Shown: in pieces, positions 25,887 to 34,681 of the stretch
How positions within the stretch are numbered: position 1 is the stretch's first letter
How the letters are laid out: the number at the start of each line of letters is the position of its first letter
From: Desulfonatronum sp. SC1
GTDB taxonomy: Bacteria; Desulfobacterota; Desulfovibrionia; Desulfovibrionales; Desulfonatronaceae
Assembly: GCF_003046795.1 (NCBI RefSeq)
Contig: NZ_PZKN01000006.1
Coordinates: 1 to 64,000 of the forward strand
Length of the DNA stretch: 64,000 bases
Direction: 5' to 3'
Made by a program: the position numbers and the translations under genes
The notes under the pieces: model-generated
Seen by the model: the letters and a program-made list of their open reading frames with translations, nothing else
What the model was told of the DNA's origin: nothing
The model's database searches: none

Positions 25887-26588
25887 GTGGCATATTTCAA
25901 GTCCATGAAGCAGGATTTTTCAACTTTTCTGCCCCAAGACGATTGGCGAGAGCAGTGGGAGCCCTACCTGGATCTGCCGCTCCGAAAGGTTTTAGGGCCG
26001 TTATTCTCCCTGTTGCTGGCTCCGGTACCGCTTTTGAAGTGGCGAGCGGTCTCGGCCTTCGGGGTGACGGTGTCCAGGCTGGCGGAGCAGGATTTGGAGT
26101 CTGCGCGGGTAGTCATGCGCCGGTTGATGTGGAATTTGAATGAAGAATCCGGGGCCATTGGCTGGGGAGCACCGGAGTCCATGGGGGAGAGCCTGGCACG
26201 GTGTTCAAGGCTAGCCGTGGAATTCAACCGGATTCTGATTTCCTACGCCCAAGAACCCGCGTCTGGTGACGGCAACTACCTCGACCATGAGCCGTTGCGG
26301 CGCGGTGTCTACTGGGGCATGGCCAGATTGGCCGAAAAGCAGCCGGATTTGGTTCAGCAGGGCCGCTCGACGTTTCTTGAGCTGTTAAAGGATGAAGACG
26401 CGGAAAAACGAGCTCTGGGCCTTTGGGGGCTGGGTTCGGTGGGGGTGGGAGCAGGGCAAGAGAACACGTCCGCTGTGCGATCCTTGATTGAAGACAAAAA
26501 CGTAGTCGTGCTGTATCGCAACGATCAGTTGCGGGAGTACCTCGTCAGCGACCTTGCACGGGAAGCCTTGGTCAAGATCGAGTCCTGA
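25887..26588 (+). CDS. HEAT-like repeat protein (DVU0298-type)
   Basis: The 233-residue helical protein resembles a Desulfovibrio family with HEAT/PBS-lyase-like repeats (WRAVSAFGVTVSRLA, RRGVYWGMARLAE, KRALGLWGLGSVGVG). I prefer the GTG at 25887, preceded by GGGAGG at 25876-25881, over the ATG at 25866, which lacks a good site. Repeats of this kind serve as binding surfaces. It ends 12 bases before the convergent dsrN gene. The specific function is unknown. Confidence 0.75.
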   Translation: MAYFKSMKQDFSTFLPQDDWREQWEPYLDLPLRKVLGPLFSLLLAPVPLLKWRAVSAFGVTVSRLAEQDLESARVVMRRLMWNLNEESGAIGWGAPESMGESLARCSRLAVEFNRILISYAQEPASGDGNYLDHEPLRRGVYWGMARLAEKQPDLVQQGRSTFLELLKDEDAEKRALGLWGLGSVGVGAGQENTSAVRSLIEDKNVVVLYRNDQLREYLVSDLAREALVKIES

Positions 26589-26600
26589 TTTCCCGCTACG

Positions 26601-28160
26601 TCATGTTTGATCATTCTCTGGGCCGTTTTCCTGGTGCCGCCGCGCCGCCGCTACGAAGTTAACGGCCCAGGTCGGCACTCCCAGGGCGTGAAGGTGGGTG
26701 TAGCAGGCAAAAGTGTTGCGGAAAATCAGGCCATCTCGATTTTGGTCGATACCGCTGCCCCGCTGCATTTCCAAGGCAAAGGACATCTCCGGTGGCAAGG
26801 GAGTGACGCATTTGGAGTAATGAAATTCATGGCCGGTGAATTCCAGCCCCTCAGCATGAAAGGGGTTGGGATGGACTACCTTGGCCACGGTGTAGCCATG
26901 GCCCTGCGGTTTGGCGCAGAGCATTGTCTGGACCGGAAAGACCCCGGACATGGGGTACACGGTCTCCCTGCAGATCAGGCTTTGGCCTAAATACATGAAC
27001 CCTCCGCATTCAGCATAGATGGGCAGCCCTTGGCAAGCGAGTCGGTAAACCAAGGCTCTCGTTACCTCGTTCCTGGCCAGTTGTTCGGCTTGGGTTTCCG
27101 GAAAACCGCCCCCTAAATACAGGCCATGAAGCACGGGCCACCGCGCAGATGAGAGCAGGCTGAGTTCAACCAGTTCCGCCCCATTCCTTCGCAACTCCTC
27201 TAAATTTTCCTTGTAATAAAACCAGAGCGCTGCGTCCCGGACTACTCCGATGCGAATGCTATTTCCCTGGAGCGGGTCAAGCATCGCTATATCTTGCCGA
27301 GGGGGCTGCTGAGCTGATCCCAAGGTCTTTCTGGGCGGATGGGGTTCGTGCTCCACGGTTTGGGGCTTAGCACCACCTTCTGAGACGTTGTCGGTTGTGA
27401 AGCCACATCCCTGGGAACTGCCTGCTGGTGCATCAGGCAAAGGCAGGGCGGGTGCGCTGGCGGCGATGGCGCGAATGGTCTCGATGTCCAAACAATCACG
27501 GGCAACGGTGGCGAGCCTGCACAGGGTGGCCTCGGCCTCGGTGCATTCCTGGTCGGAAACAAGGCCCATGTGGCGTTCCGGAATAGGATCCGGCTTGATT
27601 TTGGGAAGAATTCCGACCACGGGAACATCCGTATACTGCTCGATGCATTGACGCAGAATGGTCTTGTGGCGCGGTCCGGCAGTACGATTGAGAATGACCC
27701 CGGCCAGATGTAGGTTCGGCTCAAAGGTCCGGCAACCCAGGACCAGGGCCGCCACCGTGCGGGTCATCTTGGTGCAGTTGATGATCAGCACCACCGGCGC
27801 TTGGAGCAACCTGGCCAATTCCGCGGTGGAACAGGAACCGCTGGTGTCTTTGCCGTCAAACAGCCCTCTATTGCCCTCGATCAGGGCCACGTCGGCCGAT
27901 GCGGACTCTCGAAGGAAAAGCCGTACCAGCGAATCGCTGGGCATCATGAACGGGTCGAGATTGGAGGTCTCCCGTCGGGCGGCCAATCCAAGCCAGGCGG
28001 CATCGATGTAGTCCGGGCCTTTTTTGAAGGGTTGGACCCGCAAGCCGAGATCCGTCAGTGCGCGGCACAGGCCTAATGAAAGGATGGTTTTGCCCGCTCC
28101 ACCGCTGAGGCCGGCCAATATAAGGCGAGGAGGGGTATCCACGGGATGGATGCGAGGCAA
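26601..28160 (-). CDS. dsrN: DsrN: CbiA/CobB-like amidase, probably siroheme-amidating
   Basis: The 519-residue protein has the two domains of cobyrinate a,c-diamide synthase: an N-terminal P-loop synthetase (LAGLSGGAGKTILSLGL, KKGPDYIDAAW) and a C-terminal class I glutamine amidotransferase with nucleophile in YAECGGFMYLG and a GHEFHYS block. A variable linker of about 55 residues joins them. Its place after dsrABD suggests it uses glutamine to amidate siroheme, the prosthetic group of DsrAB, rather than cobyrinate; this is the role given to DsrN. No ATG is available before the P-loop: TTG 28160 or GTG 28142 must serve, and neither has a clear ribosome site, which predicts low expression. 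Confidence 0.88.
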   Translation of the reverse strand: MPRIHPVDTPPRLILAGLSGGAGKTILSLGLCRALTDLGLRVQPFKKGPDYIDAAWLGLAARRETSNLDPFMMPSDSLVRLFLRESASADVALIEGNRGLFDGKDTSGSCSTAELARLLQAPVVLIINCTKMTRTVAALVLGCRTFEPNLHLAGVILNRTAGPRHKTILRQCIEQYTDVPVVGILPKIKPDPIPERHMGLVSDQECTEAEATLCRLATVARDCLDIETIRAIAASAPALPLPDAPAGSSQGCGFTTDNVSEGGAKPQTVEHEPHPPRKTLGSAQQPPRQDIAMLDPLQGNSIRIGVVRDAALWFYYKENLEELRRNGAELVELSLLSSARWPVLHGLYLGGGFPETQAEQLARNEVTRALVYRLACQGLPIYAECGGFMYLGQSLICRETVYPMSGVFPVQTMLCAKPQGHGYTVAKVVHPNPFHAEGLEFTGHEFHYSKCVTPLPPEMSFALEMQRGSGIDQNRDGLIFRNTFACYTHLHALGVPTWAVNFVAAARRHQENGPENDQT

Positions 28161-28203
28161 AAAGGAAAGGTATGGAGAAAAGGAGGGAGGTGCAATCAGT
28201 CGT

Positions 28204-28350
28204 GGGGGCGTCCCAAAATAGTTCGTTTCAATATTTCAAGATGCGAGAACGCATATATTGGCACCGACTGTCGCGTTCAGCCCAGTGAGTCGGCCACCGA
28301 AATATTTCATCACGAAGTAGCGAGCAGGACGAAATATTTTGGGATCCCCC
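28204..28350. repeat. Nested inverted-repeat element between dsrD and dsrN
   Basis: The outer arms 28204-28225 and 28330-28350 pair almost throughout: the core 28211-28225 matches the reverse complement of 28330-28344 at 14 of 15 positions, extended by GGGGG/CCCCC. Inside are smaller hairpins at 28241-28254 (ATGCG/CGCAT) and 28264-28293 (CCGACT/AGTCGG). It may be a small mobile palindrome or a structured RNA in the dsr transcript. Confidence 0.65.
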
Positions 28351-28364
28351 GTGGAAATGTCGAT

Positions 28365-28604
28365 CTATTCGCCTTCGCCGGCCTGCTGCTTGCCTGCACC
28401 TTTGAGGCCGTAAAAGGTGGTGCTGCCGCTGGACCAGTATTCCAGAATTTCTTCGTTGACCATCTGGCCCAGAAGTTTTTTTGCATGCAGAGTTTTGATT
28501 TCCGGAACCATGGCGGTCAAGTCCTTGAAATAGAATTTGGACTTGCTTTTGCTTTTGGCCATCATGCCGTCGATTATGGCTTGTTTTGCCGCTGCGTCAT
28601 CCAT
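28365..28604 (-). CDS. dsrD: DsrD, winged-helix dissimilatory sulfite reductase accessory protein
   Basis: The 79-residue protein is DsrD: SKSKFYFKDLTAMVPE and EILEYWSSGSTTFYGLKG are typical of the winged-helix fold solved for the D. vulgaris protein. DsrD has been shown to act as an allosteric activator of DsrAB. GAGGAG lies upstream of ATG 28604. It follows dsrB by 67 bases, the standard dsrABD order of sulfate reducers rather than sulfur oxidisers. Confidence 0.95.
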   Translation of the reverse strand: MDDAAAKQAIIDGMMAKSKSKSKFYFKDLTAMVPEIKTLHAKKLLGQMVNEEILEYWSSGSTTFYGLKGAGKQQAGEGE

Positions 28605-28671
28605 GAGATTCTCCTCGGTTTATGAACCGGCCTGGGGGCGGGATGCCCCCAGGCCGTGATTGCGGGTTGGT

Positions 28672-29823
28672 TTAGAACTTGAAGTTCGTGGTCTGCCGCC
28701 AGGTCTCGTAGGCGGGATCGCGGAAATCATCGATCAGGTGCCAGGTGAACTCCAGGTCGCAAACCTCGAAGAAGCGCTCCCAGCCGATCCGCTCAGCCCA
28801 TTCGCCCAGGCGCTCATACTTGTGCGCACCCTTGGAGTAGGCATCCACGATCTGGCGGACTTTCTTGACCAGCGTGGGCCAGCGGGGCGGCTCATTGGGC
28901 ACGAAGTCCACGACGACCTTGGAGAACTTCGGGTTGCTGATCCGGTTGGAGACCTTGCCGCCGACCATGATGATCAGGCCGTCGCCGCCTGCTCCATCGG
29001 ACAGTGGCAGGGCCGGGCACATGGTGTAGCAGTTGCCGCAGAACATGCAGCGTTCCTGCTTGATGGCCACGGAGTTGACCTTGGTGCCGTCTGGCATGTC
29101 GACCTTGGTCGGACGGATGGCGGCGGTGGGGCAGGCGGACACGGCCAACGGTACTTCGCAGATCTGATCCAGGACGTTGTGGTCGATAATCGGAGGCTTG
29201 CGGTGGTAGCCGACGAAGCCGATGTCCGAGCAGTGCACGGCGCCGCACATGTTCACGCAGCAGGCCATGGAGACGCGCAGCTGCGCGGGCAGGCGCATCT
29301 GGGTGAATTCCTCGAACAGGTCGTCCATCACGGCCTTGACCGTTCCGGAAGCGTCCGTGGCCGCGGTGTGGCAATGCACCCAGCCCTGGGTGTGAATGAT
29401 GTTGGTCATGCCCGCGCCGGTGCCGCCGATGGGGAACTTGTAGCTGCCGCCGGTGTGCTTGCGGCTGAGCAGGTCTTCCTTCAAGGGGGCGACCTTGTCC
29501 TTGCTGTCCACCATGAACTCGACATTGTTTCGTGTTGTCCAGCGCAGGTGTCCGCCGCAATGCTTGTCGGCGATTTCACACATTTCCCTGATGGTCTGTA
29601 TGCCCATCAGTCGCGGGGAGCCGACACGAATGGTGTACACTTCGTCACCGCTCTCGGCCTTGTGCATCAGAATGCCGGGTTCCAGAATTTCGTGGTACAG
29701 CCACTTGCCGTAGTTCTTCTTGATTACCGGCGGCAAAAACTGCTCATAATGCTTAGGGCCGATATCCGTGATCCGATTCTTCATCGGCTGCTTCGGATCA
29801 TATCCTGAGGAAATGAATGCCAT
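28672..29823 (-). CDS. dsrB: Dissimilatory sulfite reductase beta subunit
   Basis: The 383-residue protein carries the DsrB siroheme/[4Fe-4S] cysteine pattern ([14 protein letters not shown]), basic substrate-site residues around [10 protein letters not shown], and an inserted ferredoxin domain with [12 protein letters not shown]. With DsrA it forms an alpha2beta2 enzyme that reduces sulfite with DsrC as co-substrate. AGGAGG precedes ATG 29823. The gene starts 21 bases after the dsrA stop. DsrD follows, confirming the reductive type. Confidence 0.97.
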   Translation of the reverse strand: MAFISSGYDPKQPMKNRITDIGPKHYEQFLPPVIKKNYGKWLYHEILEPGILMHKAESGDEVYTIRVGSPRLMGIQTIREMCEIADKHCGGHLRWTTRNNVEFMVDSKDKVAPLKEDLLSRKHTGGSYKFPIGGTGAGMTNIIHTQGWVHCHTAATDASGTVKAVMDDLFEEFTQMRLPAQLRVSMACCVNMCGAVHCSDIGFVGYHRKPPIIDHNVLDQICEVPLAVSACPTAAIRPTKVDMPDGTKVNSVAIKQERCMFCGNCYTMCPALPLSDGAGGDGLIIMVGGKVSNRISNPKFSKVVVDFVPNEPPRWPTLVKKVRQIVDAYSKGAHKYERLGEWAERIGWERFFEVCDLEFTWHLIDDFRDPAYETWRQTTNFKF

Positions 29824-29844
29824 TTGTATAACCTCCTGGGCTCG

Positions 29845-31158
29845 TTACATTTTGTGACGGCTTCTGTAGTCTGCGATCTGTCGGTCCCAACCGCCGGGCA
29901 CTTCCTCTTCCTTCCAGAAGATGTACGGGTTGGTCCGCGGCTCCTGAACCACGCGGGCATCGACCTCGACTTCCAGAACCTGCAGAATCTTGTACAGGCC
30001 GACGCGCTTCATGGTTTCACCGACTCGCTCACGGTTCTTGCCTTCTTCCATCCAGAACTCAAAGAGCTTCTCGATCAGATCCTTGATTTCGGTGTAGGGG
30101 GCTTCGCACTTAATAAAGGGAACGACCAGGGTGCCCATCTGGGCGCCGTCCAGGATCGGGGCCTTGGCGCCCAGGAGCATGGCGCAGCCGGTGTCTTCGC
30201 CGATCCGCAGGGCGCGCGGCATGGCGTTGATGCAGTGCATGCAGTGATTGCACTCTTTGTCGTTGATCTTCAGGGTGTCGCCTTCCATCCACATACACTG
30301 GGTCGGGCAGAGGGCGATGATTTCCTTCTGGATGTCGAACTTGCCCCAGTCGCGACCGGCATGGGCTCCGCCGTTCGGGGGAATCTCGCCGCCAATGTAG
30401 GCCTTGACCGCTTTCTGGTCGATGCGGATGTTGTCCTTCCACAGGCCGATGAAGGACAGGTCGGAGCGGGCGATGGAGGCCACGCAGCCGTTGGGGCAGC
30501 CGTCAAACTTGAACTTGAACTTGTAAGGAAAAGCGGGACGGTGCAGGAAGTCCTGAAATTCATTCGTGAAGTCGTGACATATGGCCTGCGCGTCGATACA
30601 GGCGAACTCGCAACGGGACATGCCCAGACAGCAGGCCGGGGTACGCAGGTTGGAGCCGGAGCCGCCCAGGTCGGTATCCAGATTGTGGGTCAGTTCATAG
30701 AAGATTTCTTCCAACTGCGGGGTGGTGGTGCCCAGCCAGACGATGTCGCCGGTGGAGCCGTGCATGTTGGTCAGGCCGCTGCCGCGGAGTTCCCAGAGAT
30801 CGCTCAGCTGATTCAGGAATTCCGTGGTGTAGTACAAGCCCGAAGGCTGGTTGACGCGGACCGTGTGGAAGTGCGCCACGCCGGGGAACTGCTCAGGCTG
30901 GTCGCAGTACCGGCCGATAACACCGCCGCCGTAACCGAAAACGCCGACGATGCCGCCGTGCTTCCAGTGGGTCTCGCCGTCGTTGTAGGAGAGTTCCAAT
31001 ACGCCCAACAGATCGTCACAGACGTCCACCGGGATCTGGTACTCAACGCCTTTTTCGTTCTTCGCCCTGGACTCCGCTTCCCGCTTGATGTCGGAAACAA
31101 AGCTGGGCCATGGTCCTTTTTCCAGCTCGTCCAACAACGGGGTCTTGTGTTTCGCCAT
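29845..31158 (-). CDS. dsrA: Dissimilatory sulfite reductase alpha subunit
   Basis: The 437-residue protein has the DsrA cysteine motifs CLGMSRCEFAC and GCPNGCVAS for the siroheme-coupled cluster and a ferredoxin insertion with CNHCMHCINAMP. It reduces sulfite in the terminal steps of sulfate respiration, in the cytoplasm. GAGGAGG lies seven bases before ATG 31158. It heads the minus-strand dsrABDN unit, and a promoter and ~180-base leader can be seen upstream. Confidence 0.97.
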   Translation of the reverse strand: MAKHKTPLLDELEKGPWPSFVSDIKREAESRAKNEKGVEYQIPVDVCDDLLGVLELSYNDGETHWKHGGIVGVFGYGGGVIGRYCDQPEQFPGVAHFHTVRVNQPSGLYYTTEFLNQLSDLWELRGSGLTNMHGSTGDIVWLGTTTPQLEEIFYELTHNLDTDLGGSGSNLRTPACCLGMSRCEFACIDAQAICHDFTNEFQDFLHRPAFPYKFKFKFDGCPNGCVASIARSDLSFIGLWKDNIRIDQKAVKAYIGGEIPPNGGAHAGRDWGKFDIQKEIIALCPTQCMWMEGDTLKINDKECNHCMHCINAMPRALRIGEDTGCAMLLGAKAPILDGAQMGTLVVPFIKCEAPYTEIKDLIEKLFEFWMEEGKNRERVGETMKRVGLYKILQVLEVEVDARVVQEPRTNPYIFWKEEEVPGGWDRQIADYRSRHKM

Positions 31159-31274
31159 TGTTCTGCCTCCTCGAAGGGTTTAGGGGGGTTCATCAAACAA
31201 AACAGAAGGGGAACATGCCTCCGCATTCAACCGAACATTCGCCGGGAGAATGCGACCACGTCAGCCCCCTTATG

Positions 31275-31300
31275 CGCAAAATGAATCCGCAAAATGAATC
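31275..31300. repeat. Two tandem 13-bp repeats in the dsrA leader
   Basis: CGCAAAATGAATC occurs twice head to tail (31275-31287 and 31288-31300). It lies between the proposed dsrA promoter and the start codon. A short stem (31223-31228 with 31248-31253) lies closer to the gene. The pair could be a regulator site or an RNA feature. Confidence 0.6.
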
Positions 31301-31343
31301 CAATGATCTGAATAGAAGCACTTGGAAATATGCTTCGTGAAAA

Positions 31344-31373
31344 TTATTACAACCGCAAAGCTCTTATTGTCAA
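31344..31373 (-). promoter_or_regulatory. Probable sigma-70 promoter of dsrABDN
   Basis: Read on the minus strand, a perfect TTGACA (31368-31373) is followed after 18 bases by TAATAA (31344-31349). Transcription would start near 31337, giving a leader of about 180 bases before dsrA. Confidence 0.6.
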
Positions 31374-31462
31374 GGCAAAGGCCTATTGCGTGAGTTTGGG
31401 CACCCAAGAGGGGTGGGAGAGGTGGAGAAATGTCGATCTGTTTTGGTAAAATTTCTGGAATT

Positions 31463-32026
31463 TTAATCGTTTGTGTTTTGTGTGCGGCGTGTGGTCCTTA
31501 TCCCGTAACTGCTGGGCAGGGTTTTGCTGTTGAAGATTTTTCCCTCGGCCCGAAACGGCCGCAGCTTGTTGTTCAGGAGTTGAATTTGGTCCGCGAGTCT
31601 GCGTTTATAGGGGAAAAGCTGCGACGCGCTCTTACGTTCCTCCAAAAAGAGGATCACCTGGATGCGTGGAGAGTGGTCCCTGTGAAAGAGTGCGCGAGCA
31701 AAGGGCCGCAATTCCGGGACGTCCCAGCGCCGGGCCGCGATGAGGCCGGAGAGGCTGTCCCGGACCTTCTGAACCACCTCCGAGACTAGCCGCCCGGAGA
31801 GCAGGCGCTGGCGGTTGCGGGACTCATGTCCGCTGAGATCCTTGACCTCAATAAGCAGCAGATCGCCGGGTGCGCCGGACCCCGGACGAACAGCCATGAA
31901 ATCCACCGCCTTGGTCCCTTCCACCCGGAGCATGGTGCTCCGGTAGAACTTGGTGTCGTCGTATTTGCAGACCGTGACGCCATGGGTAAAGCGAAAGAGC
32001 AATTTCCCCTCGACGTATTCGGTCAT
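31463..32026 (-). CDS. PD-(D/E)XK nuclease-like protein paired with an AAA ATPase
   Basis: The 187-residue protein has no clear named family. Residues 40-63 show a PD-(D/E)XK-like arrangement: D42 in AVDFMAV, a turn with D55, then the strand LLLIEVKD with E60 and K62. The C-terminal half is basic (QLFPYKRRL, RTTRRTQ) and could bind nucleic acid. Its start overlaps the stop of the ATPase gene by four bases (ATGA), so the two are made together. An ATPase plus a small nuclease is a common plan for anti-phage systems, which is my inference here. The nuclease assignment rests on motif spacing only. Confidence 0.6.
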   Translation of the reverse strand: MTEYVEGKLLFRFTHGVTVCKYDDTKFYRSTMLRVEGTKAVDFMAVRPGSGAPGDLLLIEVKDLSGHESRNRQRLLSGRLVSEVVQKVRDSLSGLIAARRWDVPELRPFARALFHRDHSPRIQVILFLEERKSASQLFPYKRRLADQIQLLNNKLRPFRAEGKIFNSKTLPSSYGIRTTRRTQNTND

Positions 32027-33123
32027 CGGTCTGTCTCCCCTGGAGACGCGCTTTGGGACTCTTGTTCATTTCCCAGACCCTCCACATGAGCCGCCTCAAA
32101 ATGTTGCTCAAGGTAGCGGTCGCTCTGATCCAATTCCTCTTCCAAAGCCGCGATGTTGGGCAAACCCTCGATGTCTTCGTCCTGGTGGGCGACGACTCCG
32201 GAATTGTTGTATTCCAGCCCGGTGAACAGGGTCTGCACGGCATGGGACCGGTTCAACAAGGCCAACTCTCTGAGCAGAAAAAGGCTGTGGGTGGCGATGA
32301 CAACCTGGATTCCGGCCTGGGCCGTAGCCAGCAGCGCCTGAGCTACCTTGCGGATCAATCTGGGATTCAGATTACTGTCCGGTTCATCCCAAAACAGCGT
32401 GCATCCTCGACACAGGGTTCCGTTCAGCAACAAGTACGCCAGTTGGGCGATCTTGCGCAGTCCCTCGGCCAGCAAACCGATTTCCAGCTTGCCTTTGTCA
32501 CTGGTTTTGACGTGAAAACGTCCGTGCTCTAGAAGGACTTTGCCCCGCAGGATGGTCTCCAGTTCTTGAATCAGGGAGGCTACCGGATGCAATTGAGACG
32601 GCTTCAACGGCCCGGCCTGGAATTTTCGGCACAGGTCGTAATAGGTCTCGTCCATGGGCAGTTCGCGGCGCTCGTAGGAGCCGACCAAACTAGGGAAAAG
32701 GGACAGGGCTTCCTTGGGAGGGAGCATCACCGGTGACTTGGCGGTTTTTGGGGGTGTATGCGCTTCGATGACCACCTTTTTGCGGCTGTTGGGCGCGAAG
32801 CTGAAGCGCAGGGCATGCCCCTGGAAGTCGGCATGTACCACGCAGCGCGACCGTCCGGAAGAACGATTGACCAGTCCGCCTAGAAAATCCGGCCGAAACA
32901 CGGCCACCAATTTTTCCGCGATCCGTTCGTCCAGGTGGAAGTGGATTTCCGGGGCCGTTTCCTCGGAACTCTCGCTTTGCAGAGCGCTGACCACATAGGC
33001 GAGTTTGAGCAGGTGACTCTTGCCCGTGCTGTTTTCTCCGACAATGACGTTCAAGCCGGGAGTGAAGTCCAGCTTGGCTTCGGCGAACAGGGAAAACCGG
33101 GTAACGGTGAGCGATGTCAGCAT
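32023..33123 (-). CDS. AAA/ABC-type ATPase (OLD/RecF-like), putative defence component
   Basis: The 366-residue protein is an SMC/OLD-type ATPase. It starts with LTVTRFSLFAEAKLDF, the strand typical of AAA_15/AAA_21 proteins. Walker A is GENSTGKS at 29-36, a signature-like LAEGLRKIAQL lies at 218-228, Walker B is TLFWDEPDSNLNP with D246, and the switch histidine is in ATHS near 279. There is no C-terminal TOPRIM domain as in OLD; the coupled downstream gene may supply the nuclease. I chose ATG 33123 rather than the longer frame from 33222 because homology-like sequence begins there. It is divergent from asnS and sits between core genes, as a small acquired module would. Confidence 0.8.
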   Translation of the reverse strand: MLTSLTVTRFSLFAEAKLDFTPGLNVIVGENSTGKSHLLKLAYVVSALQSESSEETAPEIHFHLDERIAEKLVAVFRPDFLGGLVNRSSGRSRCVVHADFQGHALRFSFAPNSRKKVVIEAHTPPKTAKSPVMLPPKEALSLFPSLVGSYERRELPMDETYYDLCRKFQAGPLKPSQLHPVASLIQELETILRGKVLLEHGRFHVKTSDKGKLEIGLLAEGLRKIAQLAYLLLNGTLCRGCTLFWDEPDSNLNPRLIRKVAQALLATAQAGIQVVIATHSLFLLRELALLNRSHAVQTLFTGLEYNNSGVVAHQDEDIEGLPNIAALEEELDQSDRYLEQHFEAAHVEGLGNEQESQSASPGETDR

Positions 33124-33298
33124 GGCGGGGCGCTCCGGCTTTGGGTGGAGGGGGTGAGGCAGTCCGTTTGGATCATTGATCGAGGATTTCGATGTATGAC
33201 TCTTCACCTGAAACACTTGCATGGAAAGGGAAGATGGTCAATGTTGTTTCGGAGTCGATGTCTCACCCCATTAGCATCATGTCGATGGAGAACGCCGC

Positions 33299-34678
33299 AT
33301 GAACAGAACATCCGTTTTTCAGGCCGTGAGCACAGTCGTGCCGCTGGGTTCCATTCTGCTTCGGGGCTGGGTGCGCACCAGGCGGGACGCCAAGGAAGTC
33401 ACATTTCTGGAGATCAACGACGGCTCCTGCCTCATGAACGTGCAGGTCGTCGTGGACCACGCCGTGGCGGACAAGCTGTTCAAGGACGTGAATACCGGGG
33501 CCTCGGTGGAGATTCACGGCGAGCACGTGGCCTCGCCCGCCGCGGGGCAGAGCTGGGAGGTGCGGGCCGAGCGGGTCGTGCTTATCTGCTCGGCGGATCA
33601 GGAAACGTATCCGCTTCAGAAAAAGCGCCATTCGGACGAGTTCCTGCGGACCATCGCCCATCTGCGGCCCAGGACCAACAAGTACGGGGCCATGGCCCGG
33701 ATCCGGTCCGAGGCGGCCTTTGCCGTGCATGATTTTTTTCGCGGGCGGGGCTTCTGGTATCTGCATGCGCCGATTTTGACCGGTTCGGACTGCGAGGGGG
33801 CTGGGGAGATGTTCCGGGTGACCAGCCTACCTCCCGAGCACCAGCCCAAGCCCGGAGCCGACGTCCATGCCGAGGATTTTTTCGGACGACAGGCCAATCT
33901 GACCGTCTCCGGTCAACTGGAGGCCGAGCTGTACGCCTGCGCCCTGGGCAAGGTCTACACCTTCGGGCCGACCTTCCGGGCCGAAAACTCCAATACTCCG
34001 CGGCATGCCGCGGAATTCTGGATGATTGAACCGGAGTTCGCCTTCGGGGATTTGGCCGAAGACATGCAGTTGGCCGAAGACCTGACCAAGGCCATGGTCC
34101 GGCACGTCATGGATACCCGTGCGGACGACCTGGAACTGTTCGCCAAGTTCGTGGACAAGACCTTGCTCGGCGACCTGGAAATATTGCTGGCCAAGCCCTT
34201 TGCCCGGATATCCTATGCCCAGGCCATTGACATCCTGGAAGACAGCAAGCGGGATTTTGAATTTCAGGTGTTGTTCGGGTCGGACTTGCAGACCGAGCAT
34301 GAGCGTTTCCTGGCCGAGGAGCACTTCAAGCAACCGGTGATCGTTTACGATTATCCGCGAACCATCAAGCCGTTCTACATGCGCCTGAACGACGACGGCG
34401 AAACCGTGGCGGCCATGGACCTGCTTGTGCCCCGTGTGGGAGAACTGGTGGGCGGGAGCCAGCGCGAGGAACGGCTGAACATCCTCTCGGACCGGATGGA
34501 CGAGCAGGGCCTGAACAAGGACGCCTACTGGTGGTACCTGGACACCCGCCGCTTCGGCTCCGCGCCTCACGCCGGATTCGGCATGGGTTTCGAGCGCTTC
34601 CTGATGATGATCACCGGCGCGACCAACATCCGCGACGTGATTCCCTTTCCCCGCACGCCGGGACATTTGGAGTTTTAG
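33299..34678 (+). CDS. asnS: Asparaginyl-tRNA synthetase
   Basis: The 459-residue class IIb synthetase has an N-terminal OB-fold anticodon-binding domain (SILLRGWVRTRRDAKEVTFL) and a catalytic domain with motif 2 (TFGPTFRAENSNTPRHAAEF) and motif 3 (GFGMGFERFLMMITG). The FRAE...RH motif and the PRTIKPFYM segment place it as AsnRS rather than AspRS. It charges tRNA-Asn directly with asparagine. ATG 33299 is preceded by a weak GGAG. Confidence 0.96.
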   Translation: MNRTSVFQAVSTVVPLGSILLRGWVRTRRDAKEVTFLEINDGSCLMNVQVVVDHAVADKLFKDVNTGASVEIHGEHVASPAAGQSWEVRAERVVLICSADQETYPLQKKRHSDEFLRTIAHLRPRTNKYGAMARIRSEAAFAVHDFFRGRGFWYLHAPILTGSDCEGAGEMFRVTSLPPEHQPKPGADVHAEDFFGRQANLTVSGQLEAELYACALGKVYTFGPTFRAENSNTPRHAAEFWMIEPEFAFGDLAEDMQLAEDLTKAMVRHVMDTRADDLELFAKFVDKTLLGDLEILLAKPFARISYAQAIDILEDSKRDFEFQVLFGSDLQTEHERFLAEEHFKQPVIVYDYPRTIKPFYMRLNDDGETVAAMDLLVPRVGELVGGSQREERLNILSDRMDEQGLNKDAYWWYLDTRRFGSAPHAGFGMGFERFLMMITGATNIRDVIPFPRTPGHLEF

Positions 34679-34681
34679 TGT

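Noticed and set aside
26601-28160. Cobalamin-pathway cobyrinate diamide synthase (cbiA)
   Set aside because: The fold allows it, but the position at the end of dsrABD favours DsrN acting on siroheme. The cobalamin role is not excluded by sequence alone.
29824-31284. 486-codon plus-strand frame opposite dsrA
   Set aside because: Antisense of a certain dsrA gene; low-complexity Gly/Val/Ala-rich translation without homology.
31430-31789. Plus-strand lipoprotein-like frame (LIVCVLCAACGP)
   Set aside because: It overlaps the 3' half of the ATPase-coupled gene in antisense, and only the first ~25 residues look like a signal; the rest is shadow sequence.
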